Shown here: in pieces, positions 54,619 to 62,847 of the stretch
How positions within the stretch are numbered: the stretch's first letter is position 1
How the letters are laid out: each line of letters begins with the position of its first letter
Assembly: GCA_017962145.1 (NCBI GenBank)
Contig: JAGCVX010000012.1
Location: forward strand, 1 to 64,000
Origin: Clostridiales bacterium
GTDB taxonomy: Bacteria > Bacillota > Clostridia > Saccharofermentanales > Saccharofermentanaceae
Direction: 5' to 3'
DNA length: 64,000 nucleotides
Translations under genes and position numbers: made by a program
Notes under the pieces: model-generated
Databases searched by the model: none
Told to the model about the DNA's origin: nothing
What the model saw: only the letters and a program-made list of their open reading frames with translations

Positions 54619-55854
54619 TCACCCCTGTCTCTTTTTCACGAATTTAAATGTCTTATCGGAACGGGTCAGCTTGATCTGTTTATTGATCTTCGACAGTTTC
54701 GTCCAGCCGAAAAGTCCCCATACGGCAAATGCCATAAACCCGAAGCTGGCGATAAACCGTTCCGTCATATTGATGGACGTGTACTCTCCGTAAACGTTCT
54801 CGGTACGTATTCCGCATATTTCAAAGAATACGGTCAGAAGCAGAACGCTCAAAAGGAAGAGCAGAATCCCGCAAACAGAAGTCGTGATCCAGAACTTTTT
54901 CTTATCCCACGGAAGACCGCACACGATCTTTCCGGTCTGGCCGTTTACCAGGACGGTATGATGTTTTCCTTCACACATAAAGGTCACAAACCAAACAGGA
55001 AGCAATGCATATTTATAGTCATTTAAGATGGCGGTCTCGTGCACTTCTCCGACGATCTTCTGATTCTTTCCGGGTGTGTCGTTGATTGCATTTTGTTCGA
55101 AGATCTCTTTACCTCTTCGTTCTACCGCCAGATACATATCCTCGTACGTGATATCTGAAGAGTTGGAATAAAACCCTAAAAGATAATCTTCATCGAAAGG
55201 ACGCAGCTGAGAAAGATCGAAAGGCTCGAGTCTCGTACTGCTCTCATCAGAAAGAAGCTGACAGCCGTCAACGGTGAAATTACTCAGGCACATCGCACCT
55301 GTTCTTCCCGTATACTGATACTTCGTGATACCGTTTGTTGACTTGATCTGCACGACCGCGGTCTCTTCGTGGTTCGCGTTTACGATCCAGTACGGAAGAT
55401 AGATCCCGCGTACATCGTCAACTTTAAGCTGCTTGACTTCTTTGGGAAGGAAGATGGAGTTTTTGACCACTTCGCGGATAGACGAAAGTGCCTGATCACG
55501 TGTTACCGTGAACGGGATGATATAGTCCGGAAGCATCTCTTTGGACATACGGGAAAATACGACATTCGGATTGCCGCAGTAGACACATTTGGTGGACGAT
55601 TCGGAGCCGTGCAGCACGATCTCGCCGCCGCACTCACTGCAGGTATACACATAACCTTCCAGGAATTCTTCCGCGGCTTCGTCATTGCCGAATACTTCTT
55701 CTTTGGAAAGCACTCTTTCCGTTTCGCGATATTTCTTCGCCTGGGATTCCACTTCTTCTGCTTCGAAAAGGCTGCCGCAGAATGCGCAGGCCACCTTTCT
55801 CACCGCCGGATCATAGACCAGCGCGTGATTGCAATTCTTACAAAGCGTTGCCAT
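54619..55854 (-). CDS. Zinc-ribbon membrane protein (TFIIB-type ribbon)
   Basis: 411 aa. Two zinc ribbons: residues 5-27 (CKNCNHA, CAFCGSLF) and 71-95 (CSECGGEIV, CVYCGNP). Central soluble region (about 100-300) with KQLKVDDVRGIYLPYWIVNA and LLPVWFVTFMCEGK, then two TMs (about 325-345 and 365-390). Proteins of this layout are often mislabelled as PriA-like; function is unknown. Downstream of the ArsR gene by 14 nt, so possibly under its control. Confidence 0.8.
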   Translation of the reverse strand: MATLCKNCNHALVYDPAVRKVACAFCGSLFEAEEVESQAKKYRETERVLSKEEVFGNDEAAEEFLEGYVYTCSECGGEIVLHGSESSTKCVYCGNPNVVFSRMSKEMLPDYIIPFTVTRDQALSSIREVVKNSIFLPKEVKQLKVDDVRGIYLPYWIVNANHEETAVVQIKSTNGITKYQYTGRTGAMCLSNFTVDGCQLLSDESSTRLEPFDLSQLRPFDEDYLLGFYSNSSDITYEDMYLAVERRGKEIFEQNAINDTPGKNQKIVGEVHETAILNDYKYALLPVWFVTFMCEGKHHTVLVNGQTGKIVCGLPWDKKKFWITTSVCGILLFLLSVLLLTVFFEICGIRTENVYGEYTSINMTERFIASFGFMAFAVWGLFGWTKLSKINKQIKLTRSDKTFKFVKKRQG

Positions 55855-55868
55855 AGAAACTTACTCCA

Positions 55869-56150
55869 TCAGAGCTCTTCGATATGCTCTTTTCCGATCG
55901 CCAGGATCTGCTTTACATGTTCGTCCGCCAATGCATAATTGATGGATTTCCCCGAACGGGTATTCTTCACCAGTTTGTTCTGCTTTAGGATCTTCAGCTG
56001 ATGGGATACCGCAGACTGATTCATCTCCAGGGATTCCGCCAGATCACCTACACAGCGTGGGCCATCGAAGAGTTCATAGAGGATACGGATACGCGTCGAA
56101 TCGCCAAATACTTTGAACAGATCCGCCAGATCGTACAGTGTCTCGTCCAT
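55869..56150 (-). CDS. ArsR/SmtB-family metal-sensing repressor
   Basis: 93 aa. Winged helix with FGDSTRIRILYEL, the recognition region MNQSAVSHQLKILKQNKLV and the wing SGKSINYALAD. The last helix carries the alpha-5 zinc site DxHx10HxxE (DEHVKQILAIGKEHIEE, residues about 76-91), found in CzrA/SmtB-like zinc or cobalt sensors. No N-terminal CxC site. The next genes downstream are zinc-ribbon membrane proteins rather than a metal exporter, which is unusual. Confidence 0.9.
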   Translation of the reverse strand: MDETLYDLADLFKVFGDSTRIRILYELFDGPRCVGDLAESLEMNQSAVSHQLKILKQNKLVKNTRSGKSINYALADEHVKQILAIGKEHIEEL

Positions 56151-56200
56151 ACCAGGTCTCCTTTTCTTTTCTTGCGTGAACGCCTGTTCACATATTCAAT

Positions 56201-56752
56201 TTATTGCGGTTTCTTCTCTTTGTCAATTTCCGGCGCTTCCGCCAGACCCTTTTTCACCAGAATCTGCAGGATCTGTATAGCCACTTTTCTCGGCCACGTA
56301 TTTCTCGCACGGATGCGTATATTTGCGTAGCGCTGGTACAAAGGTCTTCTTTCGAAAAATACACTGGCGATGGTCTGGTTCGGTCCGAGTACCACGCCCC
56401 GTTCCCTCGGATCGCCCATGCGCTTTTTCAGCATGATCAGATCGACATCCAGATAGACCACCACGCCCACCATACTCAGGTAGGTCATCGCGTCTTCACA
56501 AAGGACGGCGCTTCCGCCGGTCGCTACGATCTTCGGTGTATCGTCAAGAGAAAGCAGCGCCTGCTGCTCGATCGCAAGAAATGCCTGCATGCCCTGTTCC
56601 TTCTGAATCTGGGCAAGGGGCTTTTTTTCTCGATCTCGGATAAGCTGATCGGTATCAACAAAGGGGACCTTCAGATGCTGGGCCAGGATCCGCCCGACTG
56701 TAGTTTTGCCGCTGCCCGGCATTCCGATAAGGACGATCATCTTCTTGAGCAA
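56201..56752 (-). CDS. Shikimate-kinase-like protein with altered substrate residues
   Basis: 183 aa from a TTG at 56752, preceded by GGGGGGAG; the ATG at 56740 is the alternative. P-loop kinase with Walker A GMPGSGKTT near residue 12 and VDTDQLI. But the shikimate contacts are changed: the FR of the E-x-FR motif reads AFLAIE, GGG reads GGSAV, and RPLL reads VVLGP; the lid FFERRPLYQRYA is kept. A regular AroK is fused to AroE at 44049, so this paralogue probably phosphorylates something else. Confidence 0.8.
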   Translation of the reverse strand: MLKKMIVLIGMPGSGKTTVGRILAQHLKVPFVDTDQLIRDREKKPLAQIQKEQGMQAFLAIEQQALLSLDDTPKIVATGGSAVLCEDAMTYLSMVGVVVYLDVDLIMLKKRMGDPRERGVVLGPNQTIASVFFERRPLYQRYANIRIRARNTWPRKVAIQILQILVKKGLAEAPEIDKEKKPQ

Positions 56753-56911
56753 GTTTTCTCCCCCCTCTACCAAAATATGCCGGCGCGCTTTCGCATCGCT
56801 ATATTAATAGTATAACAGTAATCCCCGTATTTTATACTGTTTCAGATACTAAATAGACGTTTTCTCTTTTTTTCGTGCAAATGCCGTATTCTCCCCTATC
56901 TTTTCAATTGC

Positions 56912-56917
56912 TATAAT
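56912..56917 (+). promoter_or_regulatory. Extended -10 promoter of the MATE gene
   Basis: TTGCTATAAT with hexamer 56912-56917, 58 bp before the ATG. Upstream an inverted repeat AACAGTA/TACTGTT spans 56814-56841. Confidence 0.5.
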
Positions 56918-56975
56918 GGAGTCTGCTTGAAATGCACTATAGTTTTGCGACAGAATATCTCACAGGGAATCGATC

Positions 56976-58358
56976 ATGGCTGAAAAAACACACGACCAAA
57001 AACAATATAAGAAAATGACAGAATCTCCGGTCTGCCCCTTGATCCTGAAACTGGCAGTTCCGACTACGGTCAGCATGCTGGTCACCGGTATCTATAACAC
57101 CGCGGATACCTACTTCGTATCCCAGCTTGGAAAGAGTGCTTCCGCTGCCGTCAGTGTCGTATTTTCCCTGATGGCCCTGATCCAGGCCGTCGGCTTTACG
57201 CTCGGCATGGGTTCCGGAAGCATCATCGCCCGTGCGCTCGGTGCCAAGGATAAAGACTCCGCCAGCAAAACTTTTTCCACCGGTTTTTTCTCGGCACTGG
57301 GGATCGGTATCCTGATCACATTCTTCGGTCTTATCTTTCTTGAGCCGATCATGAACATGCTCGGTTCCACACCGACCGCGCTTCCCTACGCCAAGATCTA
57401 CGCACGCTATATCCTTCTGGGCGCCCCGATCATGATGGGTACCTATGTGTTAAATAACCTCTGGAGATGGGAAGGAAAAGCCGTCTTCTCCATGATCGGT
57501 ATCGGTCTGGGCGGCGTGCTGAATATCTTCCTCGATCCGCTTTTCATCAACGTACTCAATATGGGTGTAAAGGGTGCCGCACTGGCAACACTTCTTAGCC
57601 AGTCCATCTCCTTCATCCTTCTTCTGATCCCGGTCCTTCTGAAGAAGAACATCTCCCAGCTGAAGTTCTCCCTGTTCTCGAAGGATCTTTCCCTTCACGG
57701 AAATATCTGGTTTACGGGTTTACCGTCTCTCCTTCGTCAGGGTCTGGCCAGTCTTTCCACGATTTTTTTGAACCTTCAGGGCAAGAGCCTCGCCGGCGAC
57801 TCGGCCCTTTCTGCCATGGGTATCTTTTCCAAGATCACCATGCTGATCTTCTGTATCCTGCTCGGTATCGGCCAGGGCTACCAGCCTGTACTGGGCTATA
57901 ACTTCGGCGCGAAGAAATGGAAGCGCATGAAGACCGCGTTTATCTTTACCTGGGTATTCGGTACCGCCATCATGCTGGTATTCGCGATCCCGCTTTTCTT
58001 CAAAGCTCCCTGGATCATGGAACGCTTTATCGACGATGAGGAAGTCATCCGCATCGGTACGCGCGCTCTGCATCTGGAAGCATTCATCCTTCCGCTTCTC
58101 ACCGTCAACGTCATGTGCAACATGACCTTCCAGTCGATCGGCGAGCGCTTTAAAGCGTCATTCTTATCCTGCCTTCGTCAGGGCATTTACTTTTTGCCCT
58201 GCATCTTTATCCTGCCCCGTCTTTTCGGGATCCACGGCATCGAGGCGATCTATCCGGTCTGCGATCTTCTGACATGCGCGACCAGTCTTCCGTTCGCGCT
58301 TCATTTCCTCTATGCCCTTTCCAAAGGAAAACTCGCCTCACAGCAGATAAAAGAATAG
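56976..58358 (+). CDS. MATE-family multidrug efflux protein
   Basis: 460 aa, normal length, about 12 TM segments. Starts near PVCPLILKLAVPTTVSMLVTG, with LGMGSGSIIARALGAKD and GFGQGYQPVLGYNFGAKKW-type (here GIGQGYQPVLGYNFGAKKW) segments typical of the NorM/DinF-like branch. It exports cationic drugs or metabolites using Na+ or H+. Substrate is not deducible. Own promoter; a possible hairpin follows at 58386-58415. Confidence 0.9.
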   Translation: MAEKTHDQKQYKKMTESPVCPLILKLAVPTTVSMLVTGIYNTADTYFVSQLGKSASAAVSVVFSLMALIQAVGFTLGMGSGSIIARALGAKDKDSASKTFSTGFFSALGIGILITFFGLIFLEPIMNMLGSTPTALPYAKIYARYILLGAPIMMGTYVLNNLWRWEGKAVFSMIGIGLGGVLNIFLDPLFINVLNMGVKGAALATLLSQSISFILLLIPVLLKKNISQLKFSLFSKDLSLHGNIWFTGLPSLLRQGLASLSTIFLNLQGKSLAGDSALSAMGIFSKITMLIFCILLGIGQGYQPVLGYNFGAKKWKRMKTAFIFTWVFGTAIMLVFAIPLFFKAPWIMERFIDDEEVIRIGTRALHLEAFILPLLTVNVMCNMTFQSIGERFKASFLSCLRQGIYFLPCIFILPRLFGIHGIEAIYPVCDLLTCATSLPFALHFLYALSKGKLASQQIKE

Positions 58359-58385
58359 TCATCCCAGTGCATTTCAAGGTACAAT

Positions 58386-58415
58386 AGATGGGTCGGTTAT
58401 TAGATTTTCCCATCT
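58386..58415 (+). terminator. Possible terminator after the MATE gene
   Basis: AGATGGG (58386-58392) pairs with CCCATCT (58409-58415), long loop, then TTGAG and an A/T tract with six T. Weaker than the others in this window. Confidence 0.4.
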
Positions 58416-58498
58416 TGAGAAAAAATTTTTTCTTCCCTCGAAAAAAATCTTCGTGTTCGAATGTCTAACTATTGAAACCAACGATTGGACAGGAAGCA

Positions 58499-58978
58499 GT
58501 GAAAGACGAAGTATTCTTCAACCGAATAGAGAAGATCCGCGGCAAGATGTATGCGATCGCATACTCTTACTTTTACAGTGAGAGCATGGCGGTGGACATG
58601 GTGGACGAGGCCGTGTACAAAGGCTATCTCAAAAAGAAGTCGCTGAAAGAAGAGGCCTACTTTGAGACGTGGATGATCCGTATTCTGATGAATCTTTGCT
58701 GCACGCACTATAAGAAAGCGAAGCGCCACAGAAGCTTCGAAGAATATGTCGTCGACCACGAACCTTCCTCCGAATTTTCTACTGAACGAATGGAACTGAT
58801 CGATGCTGTTTCGCATCTTCCGGATGACTACAGGAAAGTGATCTCGCTGAAGTATTTTGGTGAATACTCGACCGCCGAGATCGCGGATATGCTGAACATC
58901 CCGATGGGCACAGTCGGCACACGTGTCAGAAAGGCACTGGCCCTCCTGAAGGATGAACTGGGAGGAGACGAATCATGA
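58499..58978 (+). CDS. ECF-type RNA polymerase sigma factor
   Basis: 159 aa from a GTG at 58499, four bases after AGGA; an in-frame TTG nine codons earlier lacks a ribosome site. Sigma-2 region about 5-75 (MYAIAYSYFYSESMAVDMVDEAVY), sigma-4 about 100-155 with LPDDYRKVISLKYFGEYSTAEIADML and the GTVGTRVRKALALLK helix. Its stop overlaps the anti-sigma ATG (ATGA), a usual sign of a stoichiometric partner pair. Target promoters unknown. Confidence 0.92.
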   Translation: MKDEVFFNRIEKIRGKMYAIAYSYFYSESMAVDMVDEAVYKGYLKKKSLKEEAYFETWMIRILMNLCCTHYKKAKRHRSFEEYVVDHEPSSEFSTERMELIDAVSHLPDDYRKVISLKYFGEYSTAEIADMLNIPMGTVGTRVRKALALLKDELGGDES

Positions 58979-60348
58979 ATATAGAAGAAAGATTACAGGC
59001 ACTCGCATCTGAGACGAAAGAGATGCCGCAGGAAATGAATATGGACCGCATCAAGCGTCGTGTAAAAAGACGCTCGACCATCCGTGTTATCGGAACGGTC
59101 GCCAAGGTCGCCGCCACCATTTTTGTCGCCTTCTCGGCAGCGCTCGCGATCGGCGTCAACTCTTCCGTTGTATTTGCCAAGACCGTATCGGATATCCCGA
59201 TCATCGGAAATTATTCCCGTCTCATGATCGTACGTCCGGACATCAAGGAAGCCATCCTGGAACATCAGGATCTCGAAGATCCCATCAACAACGGCCGTCT
59301 CAACGAAGTCTCTCTCGTGGCTCCGGGACAAAACACCGATCTGACACTCACATTCGATTCCTTCCTCGCAGACGAGATCGCACTGAGCGGCTTCTTCAAG
59401 CTTGACGGCATCTTCGGCGACGAAGGCTACTACGAACTCGGTAACTTCGTCCTCACCGATCTCGACAGCGGCGAGGTCCTGGATATCATCGAAGAACTGC
59501 GTTTCTTCGAAAATAACGGAAAACTCTATCTGGACCGTTTCTACTGGAATCATCCGGCTGAAAACGTATCCATGGATTTCGACCTGATCATGACCAAATT
59601 CGGTACCTACACTCATTCCGTCATAGAATCCTATCACTTCGAACTGCACGACATCGACATCACGCCGGCCAGACACATTAAACTGGACCGCGATGTCAAT
59701 GTAGAAGGCTACGATGTCCACCTTCTGGAGCTTCTCATCTCCGAAAGCGGCACCATCATCACCTACGACATCCCCTCCGATTTCCAGCTGGATGTCCTCT
59801 CCTTCGTGATCCGCGATCTCGATGGAAATGAACTTTCGAAAGGTCTTCCGGGTGTCTGTGAATATAACTATATGGATATCCGTCATCACATCCTTTCTTC
59901 CTTCTACTATGCGGATGTCTCTACCATAAAGATCTGTGTAGAAAATGCATACTGCAGCTTTTCTGACCTGGAGTATGTCCGGATCGATCCGGGCACGCAG
60001 GTGGCCACCTTCCAGGGAAGAGAGATCCCCATCGAGGTACACTCGTCCGGTGCCTCTTATGCGGATTACGGACTTCCGAAAAATGAGTATCTGGATTCGA
60101 CCAGCAGCGTCCTTTTCCTGATTCCGTCAGACGGACTTCCAAAGCTGAACTCTGTATATCACCCCGTGACTTCGACGTACAGTTACTGCTGTGAGTACCC
60201 GCAAGTCACCATCGACAACATCGATTACTTTGTAATCCAGTGTCCGACATTCTTCGTCAACGATCCGGACGGGTGCTACTACTTCCTCCGAGGTACTGCT
60301 CCTGCTGACTATCCTCAAAACGAAGAATTCGAAGTCGATCTATCCTAA
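58975..60348 (+). CDS. Anti-sigma factor with DUF4179-type transmembrane domain
   Basis: 457 aa. Cytoplasmic segment 1-36 that would bind the sigma factor, one TM (about 37-62), then the DUF4179 start SSVVFAKTVSDIPIIGNYSR and a large extracellular part to residue 457. The outside part shares motifs with the next gene (NNGRLNEVS, DSFLADEIALSGFF and a C-terminal IDNIDYFVIQCPTFF block). It probably senses an envelope signal and releases the sigma factor. Confidence 0.87.
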   Translation: MNIEERLQALASETKEMPQEMNMDRIKRRVKRRSTIRVIGTVAKVAATIFVAFSAALAIGVNSSVVFAKTVSDIPIIGNYSRLMIVRPDIKEAILEHQDLEDPINNGRLNEVSLVAPGQNTDLTLTFDSFLADEIALSGFFKLDGIFGDEGYYELGNFVLTDLDSGEVLDIIEELRFFENNGKLYLDRFYWNHPAENVSMDFDLIMTKFGTYTHSVIESYHFELHDIDITPARHIKLDRDVNVEGYDVHLLELLISESGTIITYDIPSDFQLDVLSFVIRDLDGNELSKGLPGVCEYNYMDIRHHILSSFYYADVSTIKICVENAYCSFSDLEYVRIDPGTQVATFQGREIPIEVHSSGASYADYGLPKNEYLDSTSSVLFLIPSDGLPKLNSVYHPVTSTYSYCCEYPQVTIDNIDYFVIQCPTFFVNDPDGCYYFLRGTAPADYPQNEEFEVDLS

Positions 60349-60377
60349 AAAACCGCTATACCATCCTCCGGCAGGCG

Positions 60378-60394
60378 GGGTCGATTCACGACCC
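60378..60394 (+). repeat. Hairpin between the anti-sigma and lipoprotein genes
   Basis: GGGTCG (60378-60383) pairs with CGACCC (60389-60394) around ATTCA, within a 104-nt gap between co-oriented genes. It is not followed by T, so I read it as an mRNA-stability or processing element, not a strong terminator. Confidence 0.4.
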
Positions 60395-60452
60395 TGGGAT
60401 TCGTATACCCAAAATCACTTAAAAATCCATAAAAAACAAAGGAGAACCAACC

Positions 60453-61796
60453 ATGAAAAAGAAGATCACATCCATTATCCTGACACTGGCCCTGACCATC
60501 CCGGCATGCTTCGGATGCGCCCAGGAAGTCACCGAGGGCACCGCCCTTACCAAATCCACCGGTCCTTCCGAACAGGCTGCGGCTGACTCGACACCTCCGT
60601 CCACTTTCGAAACAGAAGAACCGACCGAACCTGCTCCGACAACACACAACTACATGCAGGACCGCCCGGAACTTCGTGAGGCACTCAATTACCACACGGA
60701 TCTGATCGCAACGATCAACAACGGTCGTCTCCACGAAGTGGATATCGTCAAAGAAGGCGAAGACTCTTCTTTCACGCTGACACTGGATTCGTATCTGGCA
60801 GATCCTCTTGCCTTCTGTTATTTTGCAACACTTGAAGGCGATTTCGAGTCCGATGTAAGTTACTATCTGCAGGACTGCACGATCACCAATGCCGATACCG
60901 GTGAAGAACTCTATATCGTAGACGATCCCGCTAACTTCGAAAAGTCCGGCGAACTCTCCTACGGTCAGATCTACTGGGAAAATGCCTGCTCCAACTTCGA
61001 CATCGACGTATCTTTGGTAAAATGCTACGAAGACTATACCGAACGTGTTCTCGAGGATTACCACTTCGAGTTCCGTGATGTCGATCTCACGCCTGTTAAG
61101 ACCTTCACTCTGGATCGCGATCTTGCTGTCGGGGATCAGACTCTGCATCTGCGCGAACTGATCGTCGGTGAAACCTGCACACAGATCCGCTTTGACGATA
61201 TCCCTTACTCCTCGATCCATAACGTAGATATGAAGATCCTGGATGCAAATGGCGAAGAGCTCGCTACTGCCGTGCCCTATACATACTGTGGCTATTCGAT
61301 CCCGATTGCAGAAAATGATCTGCTCCACGTCAATGTTCTGGCCAGTTTCTACTACAGCGGAAAAGATGACTTCTCGCTATATGTCACGACCTGCTACGCC
61401 GCTTTTTCTGATGGAAAATACATCAAGATCGATTCGAAAAACGAGACAGCAGAATACGACGGAAGAACACTCGACATCATCTACAGAAAGCACGGATCGT
61501 ATTCCGATTACGGACTTCCTGCCTGCGAATATTATGACGGCCTGAGAAGCCCGATCTTCCTCGTTCCTGCCGAGGGACTTCCGGTATTCAACTCCACTTA
61601 CGATGTCATCTACGATTCCTTCTCCTATAACGGCGAAGACTATCCGCTCGTCACGATCGACGGCGTCGAGTATATCGTGATCCAGTGTCCGGATTTCTTC
61701 TCAGATTCTGACGGATGTTTCTACTTCATCCGCGGCGGTGAACATGAGTACTACGACATCTACGAAAAGATCGATCTGAAGCTGTCTGAGGGCTGA
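60453..61796 (+). CDS. Lipoprotein paralogous to the anti-sigma ectodomain
   Basis: 447 aa. Lipoprotein-like signal peptide with cysteine in ACFGCAQE (Cys22 by best fit; Cys19 is possible), a Thr/Pro/Glu-rich linker to about 65, then an extracellular domain colinear with the previous gene: NNGRLHEVDIV, LTLDSYLADPLAFCYFATLEG, DLTPVKTFTLDRDL, SDYGLPACEYYDG and VEYIVIQCPDFFSDSDGCFYF. It has no sigma-binding part. It follows 104 nt after the anti-sigma gene, with AAAGGAG. Confidence 0.85.
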   Translation: MKKKITSIILTLALTIPACFGCAQEVTEGTALTKSTGPSEQAAADSTPPSTFETEEPTEPAPTTHNYMQDRPELREALNYHTDLIATINNGRLHEVDIVKEGEDSSFTLTLDSYLADPLAFCYFATLEGDFESDVSYYLQDCTITNADTGEELYIVDDPANFEKSGELSYGQIYWENACSNFDIDVSLVKCYEDYTERVLEDYHFEFRDVDLTPVKTFTLDRDLAVGDQTLHLRELIVGETCTQIRFDDIPYSSIHNVDMKILDANGEELATAVPYTYCGYSIPIAENDLLHVNVLASFYYSGKDDFSLYVTTCYAAFSDGKYIKIDSKNETAEYDGRTLDIIYRKHGSYSDYGLPACEYYDGLRSPIFLVPAEGLPVFNSTYDVIYDSFSYNGEDYPLVTIDGVEYIVIQCPDFFSDSDGCFYFIRGGEHEYYDIYEKIDLKLSEG

Positions 61797-61799
61797 TAC

Positions 61800-62585
61800 T
61801 CACTCCTCTTTCACTTCACACCATAGTGGTGTCCGCATCGCGTTGATTGCATATCGAGGATTCTCCGGAACCTCGATATGCATTCTGTCGTACCAGGATT
61901 TCCATAAGTTCTCATATACGTTCGCCTCATCGTAGAGCATCGGCAGCCGGATATGCTGCATCGAGGTCACCATCGTGCCCTCTTCGCGGTGCACGGCAGC
62001 CATCTGGTGGGTCTTATCGTATACCAGGAAATTGCTGTCCCGAAAACGGCTCTCGAAGAAATTCGCCAGCGCCGGAAGCACCCGGTTGATCGGCGTGATA
62101 CAGGAGATCAGGACATCCGAATACGACCGGAAATGCATCCTGCCCTCGATATTTTTGACCTCGGCACGGTATTTTCTCACTTCGCTGAGCACCAGAAGGA
62201 TCAGTCGTCTCTGATACACATCGGGAAACATCGTCTGCCCCGGCACCACCTCCGGCCAGTCCTCATCCGAAAGCACGGTACGCCCCAGACGGTATCCCAG
62301 AAGGATGTACTGGTAAAGGATCATCTCCCGGTTCACCATATGCGTAAGAAATGCATCTTTGACGATATCCTGAGCTTCGATACCGATCTGCCGGCTTAAC
62401 GAGACATAGACTTTCTGCGCCTGATCCCAGTCGGTAGCGATCCAGGTCGCGGTCTCTCCCAGAAGCGGAAGCCCCTCTTCCACAAAGATATGTTTCGGTA
62501 TCTCTTTGCGTGCCAGGCTCTGGTAAATGCAGCATAAAAAGCCTTCAAATGTCCCGTCGTAGATATATTCCAGATCATTTTTCAT
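61800..62585 (-). CDS. TIGR03915-family DNA-metabolism protein
   Basis: 261 aa. Opens with the family signature YIYDGTFEGFLCCIYQSL and continues to the NRVLPALANFFESRFRDSNFLVYDKTH segment near residue 175 and the C-terminal LWKSWYDRMHIEVPENP. Family members are usually paired with a radical SAM protein and are thought to act on DNA; the biochemistry is not settled. The partner is not next to it here. LexA-like boxes overlap its promoter. Starts at ATG 62585 with GGAGG-like GGAGGCGCC. Confidence 0.87.
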   Translation of the reverse strand: MKNDLEYIYDGTFEGFLCCIYQSLARKEIPKHIFVEEGLPLLGETATWIATDWDQAQKVYVSLSRQIGIEAQDIVKDAFLTHMVNREMILYQYILLGYRLGRTVLSDEDWPEVVPGQTMFPDVYQRRLILLVLSEVRKYRAEVKNIEGRMHFRSYSDVLISCITPINRVLPALANFFESRFRDSNFLVYDKTHQMAAVHREEGTMVTSMQHIRLPMLYDEANVYENLWKSWYDRMHIEVPENPRYAINAMRTPLWCEVKEE

Positions 62586-62607
62586 ATCAGGCGCCTCCTT
62601 TTCTTCA

Positions 62608-62621
62608 CGAATTTATGTTCG
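62608..62621 (-). promoter_or_regulatory. LexA-box-like site 1
   Basis: CGAATTTATGTTCG at 62608-62621 fits the Gram-positive SOS box (CGAAC-4-GTTCG) with the right half exact and one change in the left half core. It lies between the -10 and the ATG on the minus strand. Confidence 0.5.
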
Positions 62622-62640
62622 TTTTTGTTTGTATGCGCCC

Positions 62641-62669
62641 ATTTTAATTCCGAACGTTTGTTTTGTCAA
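62641..62669 (-). promoter_or_regulatory. Promoter of the TIGR03915 gene with LexA-box-like site 2 in the spacer
   Basis: Minus strand: TTGACA (62664-62669), 17 bp, TAAAAT (62641-62646). The site CGAACGTTTGTTTT (62651-62664) fills the spacer; the left half is exact and the right half differs in the last base. Repressor binding here would block polymerase. Confidence 0.65.
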
Positions 62670-62847
62670 TCCTATTTATGGGACAATAAAGAGTGTTATA
62701 GATTTCATTATCTGCGGACATGAAACCATGCATTTATGAGATAATTGACATACTCGATCAGAAGATCAACTAAACATGTGTGCAAAAATAGTCGAGATTT
62801 CAAAAGACCTCTTGCGTTAAGATGAGCTCACAAAGGAGGAAAGCACG

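Noticed and set aside
60378..60400. tRNA-like T-arm in the gap after the anti-sigma gene
   Set aside because: A short GGGTCGATTCACGACCC stem is similar to a T arm, but there is no acceptor, D or anticodon arm.
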